From the NCBI GenBank assembly GCA_037440765.1, contig JBBITL010000043.1, forward strand, positions 1-39,157: 39,157 nt of DNA, read 5' to 3'. This DNA comes from DTKY01 sp037440765 (lineage in GTDB: Bacteria; Acidobacteriota; Terriglobia; Bryobacterales; Bryobacteraceae). A program made the position numbers and the translations under genes. The notes below the pieces were generated by a model. The model ran no database searches, was not told where the DNA came from, and was given only the letters and a program-made list of their open reading frames with translations. The number at the start of each line of letters is the position of its first letter. Position 1 is the first letter of the stretch. Below, piece by piece: positions 24,252 through 31,738 of the stretch.

Positions 24252-25922
24252 GTGAATTTCGCCGCGCGGGTTTGTGCGCTGGGACTCATCGCCGCCGCCG
24301 GTCTGGCTCAGAATCCCTCCCTGTTGGACGTGCTGGGCCAGGAGCTCAAGCGCAACTTCGACGCTCTCAGAGCCCAGGCCGACCCGGCTCCGTACTTCCT
24401 TTCCTACGCCGTCGTGGAGCAGGAGGCGTGCGGCGTGGCCGCCTCGCTCGGCGCTCTACAGGCGAGCAGTTGCGGCCAGAACCGGCTGCTCGACGCCACG
24501 GTGCGGGTCGGGGGACCCGAGCTGGACAACTACCGCAGCTTCCAGGGCGACAGGCCGGCCTTCACCGCGGCCACCCCGCTTCCGGTCGAGGACGGCGCGG
24601 GCGCCATCGCCCAACGCGTCTGGATGGAGACCGACCGCGTATACCGGGCGGCCGCCGAGCGGCTGATCAAGATCCGGACCAGCGCGCAGGTGCGCCTTGA
24701 ACGCCCGGACACCGCGGCAGATTTCACCGTGGAACAGCCCTCCAGTTACAGCGAACCGGTGAGGAAGCTCTCGTTTCCGCTGCCGGAGTGGGAGGACCGC
24801 GCCAGGAAGTGGTCCGCCGCCTTCGCGAGCCGCCCCGGAGTGCTGACCTCCGGCGTATCGATCTCGGCCAGGCGCGAGACAAAGTACCTGGTCAGCACGG
24901 AGGGCACGCGCCTGGTGCAGGGCCGTGGCTTCGCGCGCATCTCGCTGTCCGCGCAGACCCGGGCCGCGGACGGCATGAACCTGTCAGTGGGCGAGACGTT
25001 CGATTCGGAGGAGCCGGACGGCCTGCCCGCCGAGAAGACCGTTCTGGCGGCGGTCGAACGCCTGGCCAGGCAACTGGATGCGCTGCGGATGGCGCCTGTT
25101 GCCGAGCCCTTCGTGGGGCCCGCGATCCTGTCGGGCCGTGCCGCGGGCGTGTTTTTCCACGAGATCTTCGGCCACCGGGTCGAAGGCCACCGCCAGAGGG
25201 ACGAAAGCGAGGGCCAGACCTTCACCAAACGGCTGAACACCAAGGTTCTCCCCGACTTCGTGTCGCTGGTCTTCGACCCGACCCGCCGCGAGAGCGGGGG
25301 AGTTGAACTCAACGGCTACTATCGTTTCGACGACGAGGGTATCCCCGCGCAGAAGGTTGCCGTGGTCGAAAACGGCGTACTGAAGACGTTCCTGATGGCG
25401 CGTTCCCCGGTTCTTGGATTCCACAAGTCGAACGGCCACGGCCGCAGAGCCCCCGGCTACGAGGTCCTGTCAAGACAGAGCAACCTCATCGTCGAGAGCG
25501 CCAACCGGGTTTCCGAGCAGAAACTGCGGGAGCTGCTGCGCGACGAAATGCGAAGGCAGAACAAGCCTTACGGGCTGTACTTCGCGGAGGTCACCGGCGG
25601 ATACACGCAGACGCGGCGGGCCGGCTTGCAGGCCTTCACGGTGGTCCCCGTCGTGGTCTACAGGGTATACGCCGACGGCCGTCCCGACGAACTGGTGCGC
25701 GGCGTGGACATAGTAGGCACGCCGCTCGCCAGCTTCGAGAAGATCATGGCGACTTCGGACCGCAATGAGGTCTTCAACGGGTTCTGCGGCGCCGAGAGCG
25801 GCAGCGTGCCGGTGGCCGCGGTCGCCCCGGCCATACTGGTGTCCGAGATCGAGACCCAGCGGAAGGAACAGTCCGCCGACCGGCCTCCGCTGCTGCCCAG
25901 GCCGGTCCCGGGGAATCCATGA
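24252..25922 (+). CDS. Exported TldD-like metallopeptidase
   Basis: A 556-residue protein of the TldD/PmbA family (peptidase U62). Residues 1-18 are a signal peptide (CALGLIAAAGLAQN), unlike the cytoplasmic TldD of Escherichia coli. The active-site helix reads HEIFGH (His303, Glu304, His308), and Cys512 in NGFCGAESGSVPV sits where TldD has its third metal ligand, so the enzyme should bind zinc or iron and cleave peptides. The conserved C-terminal barrel (LMARSPV, SNLIVE, YGLYFAEVTGGYTQT) is present. The start is GTG 24252, where the signal peptide begins; TATGCT lies six bases upstream. It overlaps the TldE-like gene as ATGA and is divergent from the enolase-superfamily gene. Confidence 0.9.
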   Translation: MNFAARVCALGLIAAAGLAQNPSLLDVLGQELKRNFDALRAQADPAPYFLSYAVVEQEACGVAASLGALQASSCGQNRLLDATVRVGGPELDNYRSFQGDRPAFTAATPLPVEDGAGAIAQRVWMETDRVYRAAAERLIKIRTSAQVRLERPDTAADFTVEQPSSYSEPVRKLSFPLPEWEDRARKWSAAFASRPGVLTSGVSISARRETKYLVSTEGTRLVQGRGFARISLSAQTRAADGMNLSVGETFDSEEPDGLPAEKTVLAAVERLARQLDALRMAPVAEPFVGPAILSGRAAGVFFHEIFGHRVEGHRQRDESEGQTFTKRLNTKVLPDFVSLVFDPTRRESGGVELNGYYRFDDEGIPAQKVAVVENGVLKTFLMARSPVLGFHKSNGHGRRAPGYEVLSRQSNLIVESANRVSEQKLRELLRDEMRRQNKPYGLYFAEVTGGYTQTRRAGLQAFTVVPVVVYRVYADGRPDELVRGVDIVGTPLASFEKIMATSDRNEVFNGFCGAESGSVPVAAVAPAILVSEIETQRKEQSADRPPLLPRPVPGNP

Positions 25923-27688
25923 CCCGCCGCTTGCTTCTGATCACCTGCCTCTGCCTCGCGGTCCGCCTGCTCGCACAGCAGGGCGCGGACGGCGGCGACG
26001 CCGTGCTGCGCGCGCTGGCCGACGAACTGGAGCGGAGCCGCAGCCTGCGAGTGGTGGCGCTGGAGGAGCCCTACTACATCGAATACGCCATCCACGATGC
26101 CGAGAGCTTTACCGCGGGGGCGACGCTCGGCGCCATCAATTCGGCCCGCAAGAACCGGGCCCGGTTGCCCCGCGCGCAGGTGCGCGTGGGCGACTACAAG
26201 TACGACAACGGCAATTTCGTCTACAGCGACTACCGCGCCGCCGGGGGATACGATCTGGGCGCCTGCCCCCTGGACGACAACTACATGGCTTTGCGGCAGT
26301 ACTTCTGGCTGGGGACCGACGTCGCCTACAAATCGGCGCTGGAGATCATCGCCCGCAAGCGCGCCGCGCAGCAGAACGTCACCCTGACCGAGCAACTGCC
26401 GGACCTGTGGCGGGCCGGGCCGGTCAGCATGTTCGTGACGGGCCTCAAACGGAAGGTTGACGAGGAGGCCTGGAAGGCGCGCGTCAGGTCTCTTTCCAGC
26501 GTATTCGCCCCCTACGGCCAGATCATCTCCTCAAGCGTCGAAGTGCAGATCGTCCAGGGCCACTACTACCTGGTGACCTCGGAGGGCACTCGCATCAAGA
26601 CCCCCGAGGGGTCGTCTCATCTGGAGGTGCGGGCGACGGCGCTGGCGCCCGACGGGATGACGCTGCGCGATTCGGCCGGGTTCTACGCCGCTGATCCCGA
26701 TTCTCTCCCCGCGGAGCAGGTGTTGCGGCGCGCCACCGAGGGCGTGGCGGAGAACCTGGCAGCCCTCCTCAAGGCCCCGGTGGGCGAGGCTTACACCGGG
26801 CCCGTGCTGTTCGAGCCGCAGGCTGCCGCGCAGCTCATGGCCGAACTGCTGGGCCGCAGTTTCACTCTCCGGCGGCGGCCGGTGTCGGAGCCCGGCCGCG
26901 CCGTTCCGTTTCTCGCCAGTGATTTTGAGGGCCGTCTGGGGTCGCGGGTTCTGCCGGAGTGGATGGATGTCACCGACGACCCGACCCTGAGGGAGTGGAA
27001 CGGCCGGAGCCTGCTGGGGCACTATCTGGTTGACCTGGAGGGAGTGGCGCCCAAGCCCCTGACGCTCGTGGAGAAGGGCCAGCTCAGGAACTTCCTGACC
27101 ACCAGGCAGCCGGTGCGGGGCGCCGCGGGAACCAATGGCCGCGCAAGGCTGCGGGGCAGCTTTGGAGCCAACGCCGCCGCTTTTTCCAACCTGATCGTGC
27201 GCGCCTCGAACACCTCCACGCTGGCGGAGCTCAAGCAGCAGCTCATCCGGCTTTGCGAGCAGTCCGGCAAGCCTTATGGCCTGCTGGTGCGGAAGATGGA
27301 TTTCCCCTCCTCGGCGTCCGTGACCGAGGCCCAGCGGCTGCTGGCCCGCATATCGCAGGACGGCGCCGCGGCCCGGCCGGTCAGCCTTCCGCTGCTGGCC
27401 TACCGCGTTTACCCCGACGGGCGCGAGGAGTTGGTGCGGGGACTGCGGTTCAAGGACCTCACGGTCCGCTCGCTCCGCGACATCCTGGCCGCCGGCGGAG
27501 AACCGGCTCAGTTCGATTTCCTGGAGAACGGCGCCACTTTCGCGCTGATGGGCGCTGGCTCCTTCGTGGCCGAGAGCTCGGTTATCTCGCCGGGAATCCT
27601 GATAGAGGAGCTGCAACTGGTCAAGGCGCAGGACGAGTGGCCCAAGTTGCCGGTCGTGGCGCCTCCCTCCCTCGCGTCGGCTCGCTGA
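25919..27688 (+). CDS. Exported TldE/PmbA-like partner lacking the metal site
   Basis: A 589-residue TldD-family paralog with a signal peptide (residues 1-20, LLLITCLCLAVRLLAQ). The same domain order as the upstream protein is seen, with matching segments (VEVQIVQGHYYLVTSEGTR, RNFLTTRQPV, SNLIVRASN, YGLLVRKMDF). Where the upstream protein has HEIFGH, this one reads AQLMAELLGR, and no equivalent Cys is found, so it should be catalytically silent like TldE in the TldD-TldE complex. The four-base overlap with the TldD-like gene supports a heteromeric pair. The LptFG-like gene starts two bases after its stop. Substrate unknown. Confidence 0.87.
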   Translation: MTRRLLLITCLCLAVRLLAQQGADGGDAVLRALADELERSRSLRVVALEEPYYIEYAIHDAESFTAGATLGAINSARKNRARLPRAQVRVGDYKYDNGNFVYSDYRAAGGYDLGACPLDDNYMALRQYFWLGTDVAYKSALEIIARKRAAQQNVTLTEQLPDLWRAGPVSMFVTGLKRKVDEEAWKARVRSLSSVFAPYGQIISSSVEVQIVQGHYYLVTSEGTRIKTPEGSSHLEVRATALAPDGMTLRDSAGFYAADPDSLPAEQVLRRATEGVAENLAALLKAPVGEAYTGPVLFEPQAAAQLMAELLGRSFTLRRRPVSEPGRAVPFLASDFEGRLGSRVLPEWMDVTDDPTLREWNGRSLLGHYLVDLEGVAPKPLTLVEKGQLRNFLTTRQPVRGAAGTNGRARLRGSFGANAAAFSNLIVRASNTSTLAELKQQLIRLCEQSGKPYGLLVRKMDFPSSASVTEAQRLLARISQDGAAARPVSLPLLAYRVYPDGREELVRGLRFKDLTVRSLRDILAAGGEPAQFDFLENGATFALMGAGSFVAESSVISPGILIEELQLVKAQDEWPKLPVVAPPSLASAR

Positions 27689-27690
27689 GT

Positions 27691-30012
27691 ATGGGGCTGC
27701 TGGGCCGCAGGATTTTCCGCGAGGCGGCTTCGGCGACGTTCATCGGAACCCTGCTTTTCACCTTCGTCCTGTTCCTGCGGAGCATAGGCCAGATCTTCGA
27801 GCTGCTGATCCGCAGTTCGGCCCCGCCCTCGGCCGTGGCCTACCTGTCGGGCCTGGCGCTGCCGCCTGCGCTCATCTTCACGCTGCCTGTGGGCGTGCTG
27901 GCCGGCATCCTGCTCACCTTCAGCCGGATGTCGGGCGATGGTGAAATCACCGCCCTGCGGGCGGCCGGCCGGTCCGGCCGCAGCGTGGCGCTGCCTGTGG
28001 GCGCCCTGGCGTCGGCCGGGGTCCTGCTGACCGCCGCCTGCTCGCTGTGGCTGGCGCCCTGGGCGATCCGGGAGACCTACCGGACCGTGAACCGTCTGGC
28101 CGCCACGCAGTTGACAGCGGACATCGAGCCGCGCGTGTTTCAGGAGCAGTTTCCGGACACCATCCTGTTCGTCGGAGACGTCGAGCCCGGCCCCGTGGTT
28201 CGTTGGAAGAACGTTTTCATAGCCGAGTTGAATCCTGCCGCCAGCAAGCGCGCGGGCGCGCCCGAGGCCGGCCAGGGGCCGCTGGTGACTGTGGCCCGCG
28301 AGGCGATCGCGGTCCCGGACGCCGCCCGGAACCGCGTCCAGCTTTCGCTTGCCGGCGCCAGTTCGCATCAGGTGGGCAAGAGCCCGGAAGAGTACATCAA
28401 CATGACCTTTCCGCGCGGCGACCAGGTGCTGGAGGCCGAGCCTCCGGGAGAACGCCGCGCGCGGCCGTTCCGGGAGACCGACACCCGGCCCCTGATCCCG
28501 CTGGCCCGGGAATCGGTGGACGCCCGGATAGAGCTGCACCAGCGCCTGGCGCTGCCTCTGGCCTGCCTGATGATGGCGCTGGTGGGCATCCCGCTGGGTG
28601 TGTCCTCGCGGAAGGCCGGCAAGCCGGCGGCCGTGGTGACCTCCGTATTCCTCGCCTTCCTCTACTGGATGGGATTTATCACCCTGATCGGGCAGGCCAA
28701 GCTCGGCACGCTGCCGGTGGAAATAGCGGTATGGACCCCCAATGCGGCGTTCGCCCTGCTGGGGATCGTCCTGCTGGCAAGGCTGGAGCGGCCCGACGGC
28801 AGCAGTGTGCTGGGAGCGCTACGGAGCAGGGCCGCCGGCGCCTTCCGCCGTCTGCGCGGGCTGCAGCGCAACGGCGCGGCCAACGGTCCCGGGCCGGGCG
28901 CGGCCGTCCGTCCCCCGCTTCTGCCGCAGTTGCTTGACGCCTACGTGCTTACGTCCTATCTGCTCTACTTCGGCGTCTTCCTGGCGGCCTTCGTCCTCAT
29001 GACGGAGGTCTTCACGTTCTTCGAGCTGCTGGGCGACATCGTCAGGAACAACATCCCCATGAAGATGGTGGCGGCCTACCTCTACTACCTGGCGCCGATG
29101 CTGCTCTACGATTCCGCTCCGCTCAGCGCCATGGTGGCCGTGCTGGTCACCTTCGGCGTGATGACCAAGCACAACGAGGTGGTGGCCTTCCGGACCTGCG
29201 GGGTCAGCCTGCACCGGCTGTCGGTTCCCGTGCTGCTTGTCAGCCTGCTGCTTGGCGCGCTGCTGCTCGGGTTCGACTATTATTACGTTCCAGAGGCAAA
29301 CCGGAGGCAGGACGCCATCCGGGCCGTGATCAAGGGCAGTCCGGTGCAGACCTACCAGCGCGCCGACCGCAGGTGGATCTTCGGGCAGCAGTCGCGCATT
29401 TACTACTACCGGTACTTCGACGGATCGGCCGGCGTGCTGGGCGGCCTCAGCGTGTACGAATTGGACCCGGCCACCTTCCGCCTGCGGACCCACATTTCGG
29501 CCGAGCGGGCCCACTGGAGCACCGCGGTAAACGGCTGGATCTTCGAGAACGGCTGGCGCCGGGATTTCGACGGTGCCCGGGTGACGAGATTCGAGCCGTT
29601 CCAGGCCGCCACGTTCCCGGAGTTGAGCGAACCTCCCGACTACTTCCTCAAGGAGGTCAAACAGTACCGGCAGATGAACTTCACCGAGTTGGGCGGCTAC
29701 ATCGCGGAACTGCGCCAGAGCGGGTTCAACACGACCCAGCTTCGTATCGAGTACCACAAGAAGTTCGCCATGCCGCTGTTCGCCCTGGTGCTGGCGATGA
29801 TCGCGATTCCGTTCTCCTTCCTGACCGGCAGCCGGGGAGCCCTGGCGGGCGTGAGCGTCAGCTTCGGCATCGCCATCGCCTACTGGAGCGTGAACCACCT
29901 GTTCGAGCAGATAGGAAACGTGAACCAGTTGCCGGCCGTGGCGGCCGCCTGGGCGCCCAACGCGGTGTTCTTTCTGGCTTCGGCATACCTGATGACCCGC
30001 CTGAAGACCTGA
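27691..30012 (+). CDS. Fused LptF-LptG-type lipopolysaccharide export permease
   Basis: A 773-residue protein holding two YjgP/YjgQ permease units in one chain. Unit 1 (about 1-365) and unit 2 (about 410-773) each have three N-terminal helices, a periplasmic jellyroll-like region and three C-terminal helices. They are joined by a charged Gly/Ala-rich linker (about 370-408). Repeated landmarks are LPVGVLAGILLTFSRMSGDGEITALRAAG against LVTFGVMTKHNEVVAFRTCG, and HQRLALPLACLMMALVGIPLG against HKKFAMPLFALVLAMIAIPF. In most bacteria LptF and LptG are separate about 360-residue proteins that pair with LptB to lift LPS from the inner membrane. ATG 27691 is two bases after the TldE-like stop; longer upstream frame is out-of-phase reading of that gene. 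Confidence 0.9.
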   Translation: MGLLGRRIFREAASATFIGTLLFTFVLFLRSIGQIFELLIRSSAPPSAVAYLSGLALPPALIFTLPVGVLAGILLTFSRMSGDGEITALRAAGRSGRSVALPVGALASAGVLLTAACSLWLAPWAIRETYRTVNRLAATQLTADIEPRVFQEQFPDTILFVGDVEPGPVVRWKNVFIAELNPAASKRAGAPEAGQGPLVTVAREAIAVPDAARNRVQLSLAGASSHQVGKSPEEYINMTFPRGDQVLEAEPPGERRARPFRETDTRPLIPLARESVDARIELHQRLALPLACLMMALVGIPLGVSSRKAGKPAAVVTSVFLAFLYWMGFITLIGQAKLGTLPVEIAVWTPNAAFALLGIVLLARLERPDGSSVLGALRSRAAGAFRRLRGLQRNGAANGPGPGAAVRPPLLPQLLDAYVLTSYLLYFGVFLAAFVLMTEVFTFFELLGDIVRNNIPMKMVAAYLYYLAPMLLYDSAPLSAMVAVLVTFGVMTKHNEVVAFRTCGVSLHRLSVPVLLVSLLLGALLLGFDYYYVPEANRRQDAIRAVIKGSPVQTYQRADRRWIFGQQSRIYYYRYFDGSAGVLGGLSVYELDPATFRLRTHISAERAHWSTAVNGWIFENGWRRDFDGARVTRFEPFQAATFPELSEPPDYFLKEVKQYRQMNFTELGGYIAELRQSGFNTTQLRIEYHKKFAMPLFALVLAMIAIPFSFLTGSRGALAGVSVSFGIAIAYWSVNHLFEQIGNVNQLPAVAAAWAPNAVFFLASAYLMTRLKT

Positions 30013-30027
30013 AGCCGGCCGGCGCTC

Positions 30028-30486
30028 CTATCGCTTCAGCATCCTCTGCCGCACCTCGTCGATCAGCGGGCGGTGCCGGACAGCCTTGCCGGCGTATACG
30101 ATGTCGGGCAGGTCCTGGCGGATCACGGGCCGGTTGGTCGGGATGGCCGTGACCGGCAGCCGGTACACCTTTTGGAACTCCAGGGCCTGCATGGCGGCGG
30201 TGCCGGTCATGCCGCAGGCCCGCTCGTACATGGCCACCAGGTGCTGCGCCGTTATCGAGCCCAGGATGCGCCCCTGCGTGTTCAGCGCCACCTTCTCCTT
30301 CGCCTCGATGGCGGATTGAAGGCCCGCCGGCCAGCTGCGGCGCTGCGCGATGCGGCCCTTGAACTCGTCCGCCGGTTCCACGGCGCCCTGCTGCACCACG
30401 TGGTCCACGTCACGCCTGAGCAGTGCGTGGGCGTGCAGCGCGTTCCCGACCGCCGTCAGGAGCCGGAGGAGCCTGTCCAGAGGCAC
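30028..30486 (-). pseudogene. SecA-derived fragment (remnant or free-standing middle segment)
   Basis: A 152-codon frame whose product aligns by eye with one internal segment of SecA: NALHAHALLRRDVDHVV (end of the preprotein-binding region), DEFKGRIAQRRSWPAGLQ, AIEAKEKV, YERACGMTGTA, EFQKVYRLPVTAIPTNRP and DLPDIVYAGKA. It stops just before nucleotide-binding domain 2, and the N-terminal Walker motifs are missing. A stop lies in frame a few codons above the GTG at 30486, and no further SecA sequence is seen on either side. DEFKGRI instead of DEFTGR suggests origin from an accessory SecA-like gene rather than the main one. It cannot be an ATPase. An intact frame leaves open a maintained small protein, but a degraded remnant is more likely. 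Confidence 0.65.
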
Positions 30487-30511
30487 TGACCCGAGTGTCG
30501 CACAAGTCTAC

Positions 30512-30540
30512 TTGACCGGCGCACTGCGTTCTGAGACAAT
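30512..30540 (+). promoter_or_regulatory. Sigma-70-type promoter of the cold-shock gene
   Basis: TTGACC (30512-30517) and GACAAT (30535-30540) are separated by exactly 17 bases. Transcription would start near 30547, giving a leader of about 32 bases with CAGGAG before the GTG. The leader is short compared with the long structured leader of Escherichia coli cspA. Confidence 0.7.
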
Positions 30541-30578
30541 CTCCGACGCACCACTGTTACCTTTCAGGAGACGACGAA

Positions 30579-30782
30579 GTGAAAGAAAGAGGTGTAGTGA
30601 AGTGGTTCAACTCGGCCAAAGGCTACGGCTTCATCCAGCGGGCCAACGGCGAGGACGTGTTCGTACATCACACCGCGATTCAGGCGGATGGATACAGAAG
30701 CCTGGACAATGGTGCGGAAGTGGAGTTTGAGGTGAAGCAGGGCCCCAAGGGCTTGCAGGCGGAGAACGTTCAGAAGGCCTGA
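30579..30782 (+). CDS. Cold-shock-domain protein
   Basis: A 67-residue CspA-family RNA/DNA-binding protein made of one cold-shock domain. RNP1 (KGYGFIQ) and RNP2 (VFVHHTAI) are intact, and the opening GVVKWFNSAKGYGF is the family hallmark. Members melt RNA secondary structure in the cytoplasm. The start is GTG at 30579, eight bases after AGGAG and directly at the family's usual N-terminus. It has its own promoter and stands alone, convergent with the Dabb gene 18 bases downstream. Confidence 0.96.
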   Translation: MKERGVVKWFNSAKGYGFIQRANGEDVFVHHTAIQADGYRSLDNGAEVEFEVKQGPKGLQAENVQKA

Positions 30783-30800
30783 GGCCCGCCGTGACGGATC

Positions 30801-31178
30801 CTAGTTGGTCACCTGCTGGATCCGGCTCTCCTCAATGATGGGCAGGTAGGTCTTGGTCCAGGCTTCGTAGGCCGGGTGCCGCGCGAAGCGGTCCGCCGCC
30901 GCCTGGTCTTCGAACTCCAGGGCGAAGGCGCTCATGAAATCGCGAGGCTGGACGCGCAGCGCGCGCAACCAGATCCGCGCGACGCCCGGCGCCTCCGCGG
31001 CGGCCTTCTCCAATGCCTCGACGGCTGCCCGGCGGAGTTCCGGCGCGGCGCCGGCGGCCCACTTGATTATCACCACCTGGATGACCGTTTTGGGCTTCTG
31101 ATACTCGCGGGCGCCCCCGAGCGCAAGGGCGCAGGCTAGAGACAGCGCCGCCCCCCACCACAATCGTCTTCCGCGCAT
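30801..31178 (-). CDS. Exported Dabb (stress-responsive A/B barrel)-like protein
   Basis: A 125-residue protein. Residues 1-24 are a signal peptide (LWWGAALSLACALALGGA). The mature part has the about 100-residue dimeric alpha/beta-barrel pattern of Dabb proteins: VIQVVIIKWAAG, LEKAAAEAPGVARIWLRAL, FMSAFALEFEDQAAADRF, ARHPAYEAWTKTYLPIIEE. The family binds or modifies small polyketide-like or aromatic molecules in some cases, but most members are uncharacterised. Export is common in acidobacterial copies by inference only. It is separated from the DUF3592-type gene by 32 bases and may be cotranscribed with it. Confidence 0.78.
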   Translation of the reverse strand: MRGRRLWWGAALSLACALALGGAREYQKPKTVIQVVIIKWAAGAAPELRRAAVEALEKAAAEAPGVARIWLRALRVQPRDFMSAFALEFEDQAAADRFARHPAYEAWTKTYLPIIEESRIQQVTN

Positions 31179-31210
31179 GGCTTACGCGTGTGTCCTTTCC
31201 GGCTCGTGGT

Positions 31211-31597
31211 TCACATAGCGGCGCCGCGCAGCCCCGACCACTCCTCCGAGACCAGGATCGAATTGGCGGGGTTGGCCGGATCGTACTTCACCGTAGCCGG
31301 TCCCAGCAGCCCCCACGAACCGGCCGGCAGACGGTGGCGGACCCCGGAGACATCCTGTGATGCCGTGTAGTGCGCGCCCCCCACCGTGTAGGAGTAGACC
31401 AGTTCATCCTCGCGCAGGTCGACCACGATGGCTCCCGCCGTCTTGCCCCTTGAATTCACCTTCTGGCGCCGCCGCCGCTCCAGTTCGGCCGGTGAGCATC
31501 GCCTCCAGAAAATGGCCCCCACCGCCGCTGCAAGCGCCAGGCCCGCGGCCACGCCTATCACCGCGGGGATAGCCGCTGCTCCCAACACGCTGCTCAC
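31211..31597 (-). CDS. DUF3592-like membrane-anchored protein
   Basis: A 128-residue protein with one N-terminal transmembrane helix (VIGVAAGLALAAAVGAIFW), a basic stop-transfer (RRRRQK), then a beta-rich domain with VYSYTVGGAHYTASQDV and ATVKYDPANPANSIL, the pattern of DUF3592 proteins. Function unknown. The start is taken as GTG 31597, with GGAG seven bases upstream. A longer in-frame start at 31684 would run through the terminator hairpin at 31645-31673 and is rejected. Confidence 0.7.
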   Translation of the reverse strand: MSSVLGAAAIPAVIGVAAGLALAAAVGAIFWRRCSPAELERRRRQKVNSRGKTAGAIVVDLREDELVYSYTVGGAHYTASQDVSGVRHRLPAGSWGLLGPATVKYDPANPANSILVSEEWSGLRGAAM

Positions 31598-31644
31598 GGG
31601 TCCACTCCGTCCAATAGCCAAGACGCACGGTCCGGCGCATAGGG

Positions 31645-31673
31645 AAAAGGGCCCGGCAAGGCCGGGCCCTTTT
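31645..31673. terminator. Intrinsic terminator (perfect 13-bp hairpin, bidirectional in form)
   Basis: AAAAGGGCCCGGC, a 3-base loop, and the exact complement ending in TTTT. The T-run is present on both strands. It most likely ends the transcript of the PAS-GGDEF-EAL gene (minus strand, stop at 31739). It also lies in front of the DUF3592-type gene, so readthrough would be needed for the two to be cotranscribed. Confidence 0.85.
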
Positions 31674-31679
31674 CGCCGC

Positions 31680-31695
31680 GTCAAACAGGTTTGAC
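31680..31695. repeat. 16-base inverted repeat between GGDEF-EAL gene and terminator
   Basis: GTCAAAC-AG-GTTTGAC, a perfect 7-bp inverted repeat. It lies seven bases from the terminator hairpin, within the 141-base region 31598-31738 that has no gene. It could be an operator or a small anti-terminator stem; nothing further supports either. Confidence 0.4.
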
Positions 31696-31738
31696 CCTGT
31701 GAGTGTGCCTTCTTGGTCCCCTTCTCATCGGGGTTCCC

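Noticed and set aside
27253..27690. In-frame upstream extension of the LptFG permease.
   Set aside because: It reads the TldE-like gene out of phase; the permease homology starts at 27691.
31680..31712. On the minus strand CACAGGGTCAAACC resembles the CACAGGGCAAACC core of GEMM-I cyclic-di-GMP riboswitches, next to a c-di-GMP gene.
   Set aside because: The second conserved half (GGACGCAAAGCC) and the closing stems are absent, there is an extra T in the core, and the inverted repeat explains most of the match.
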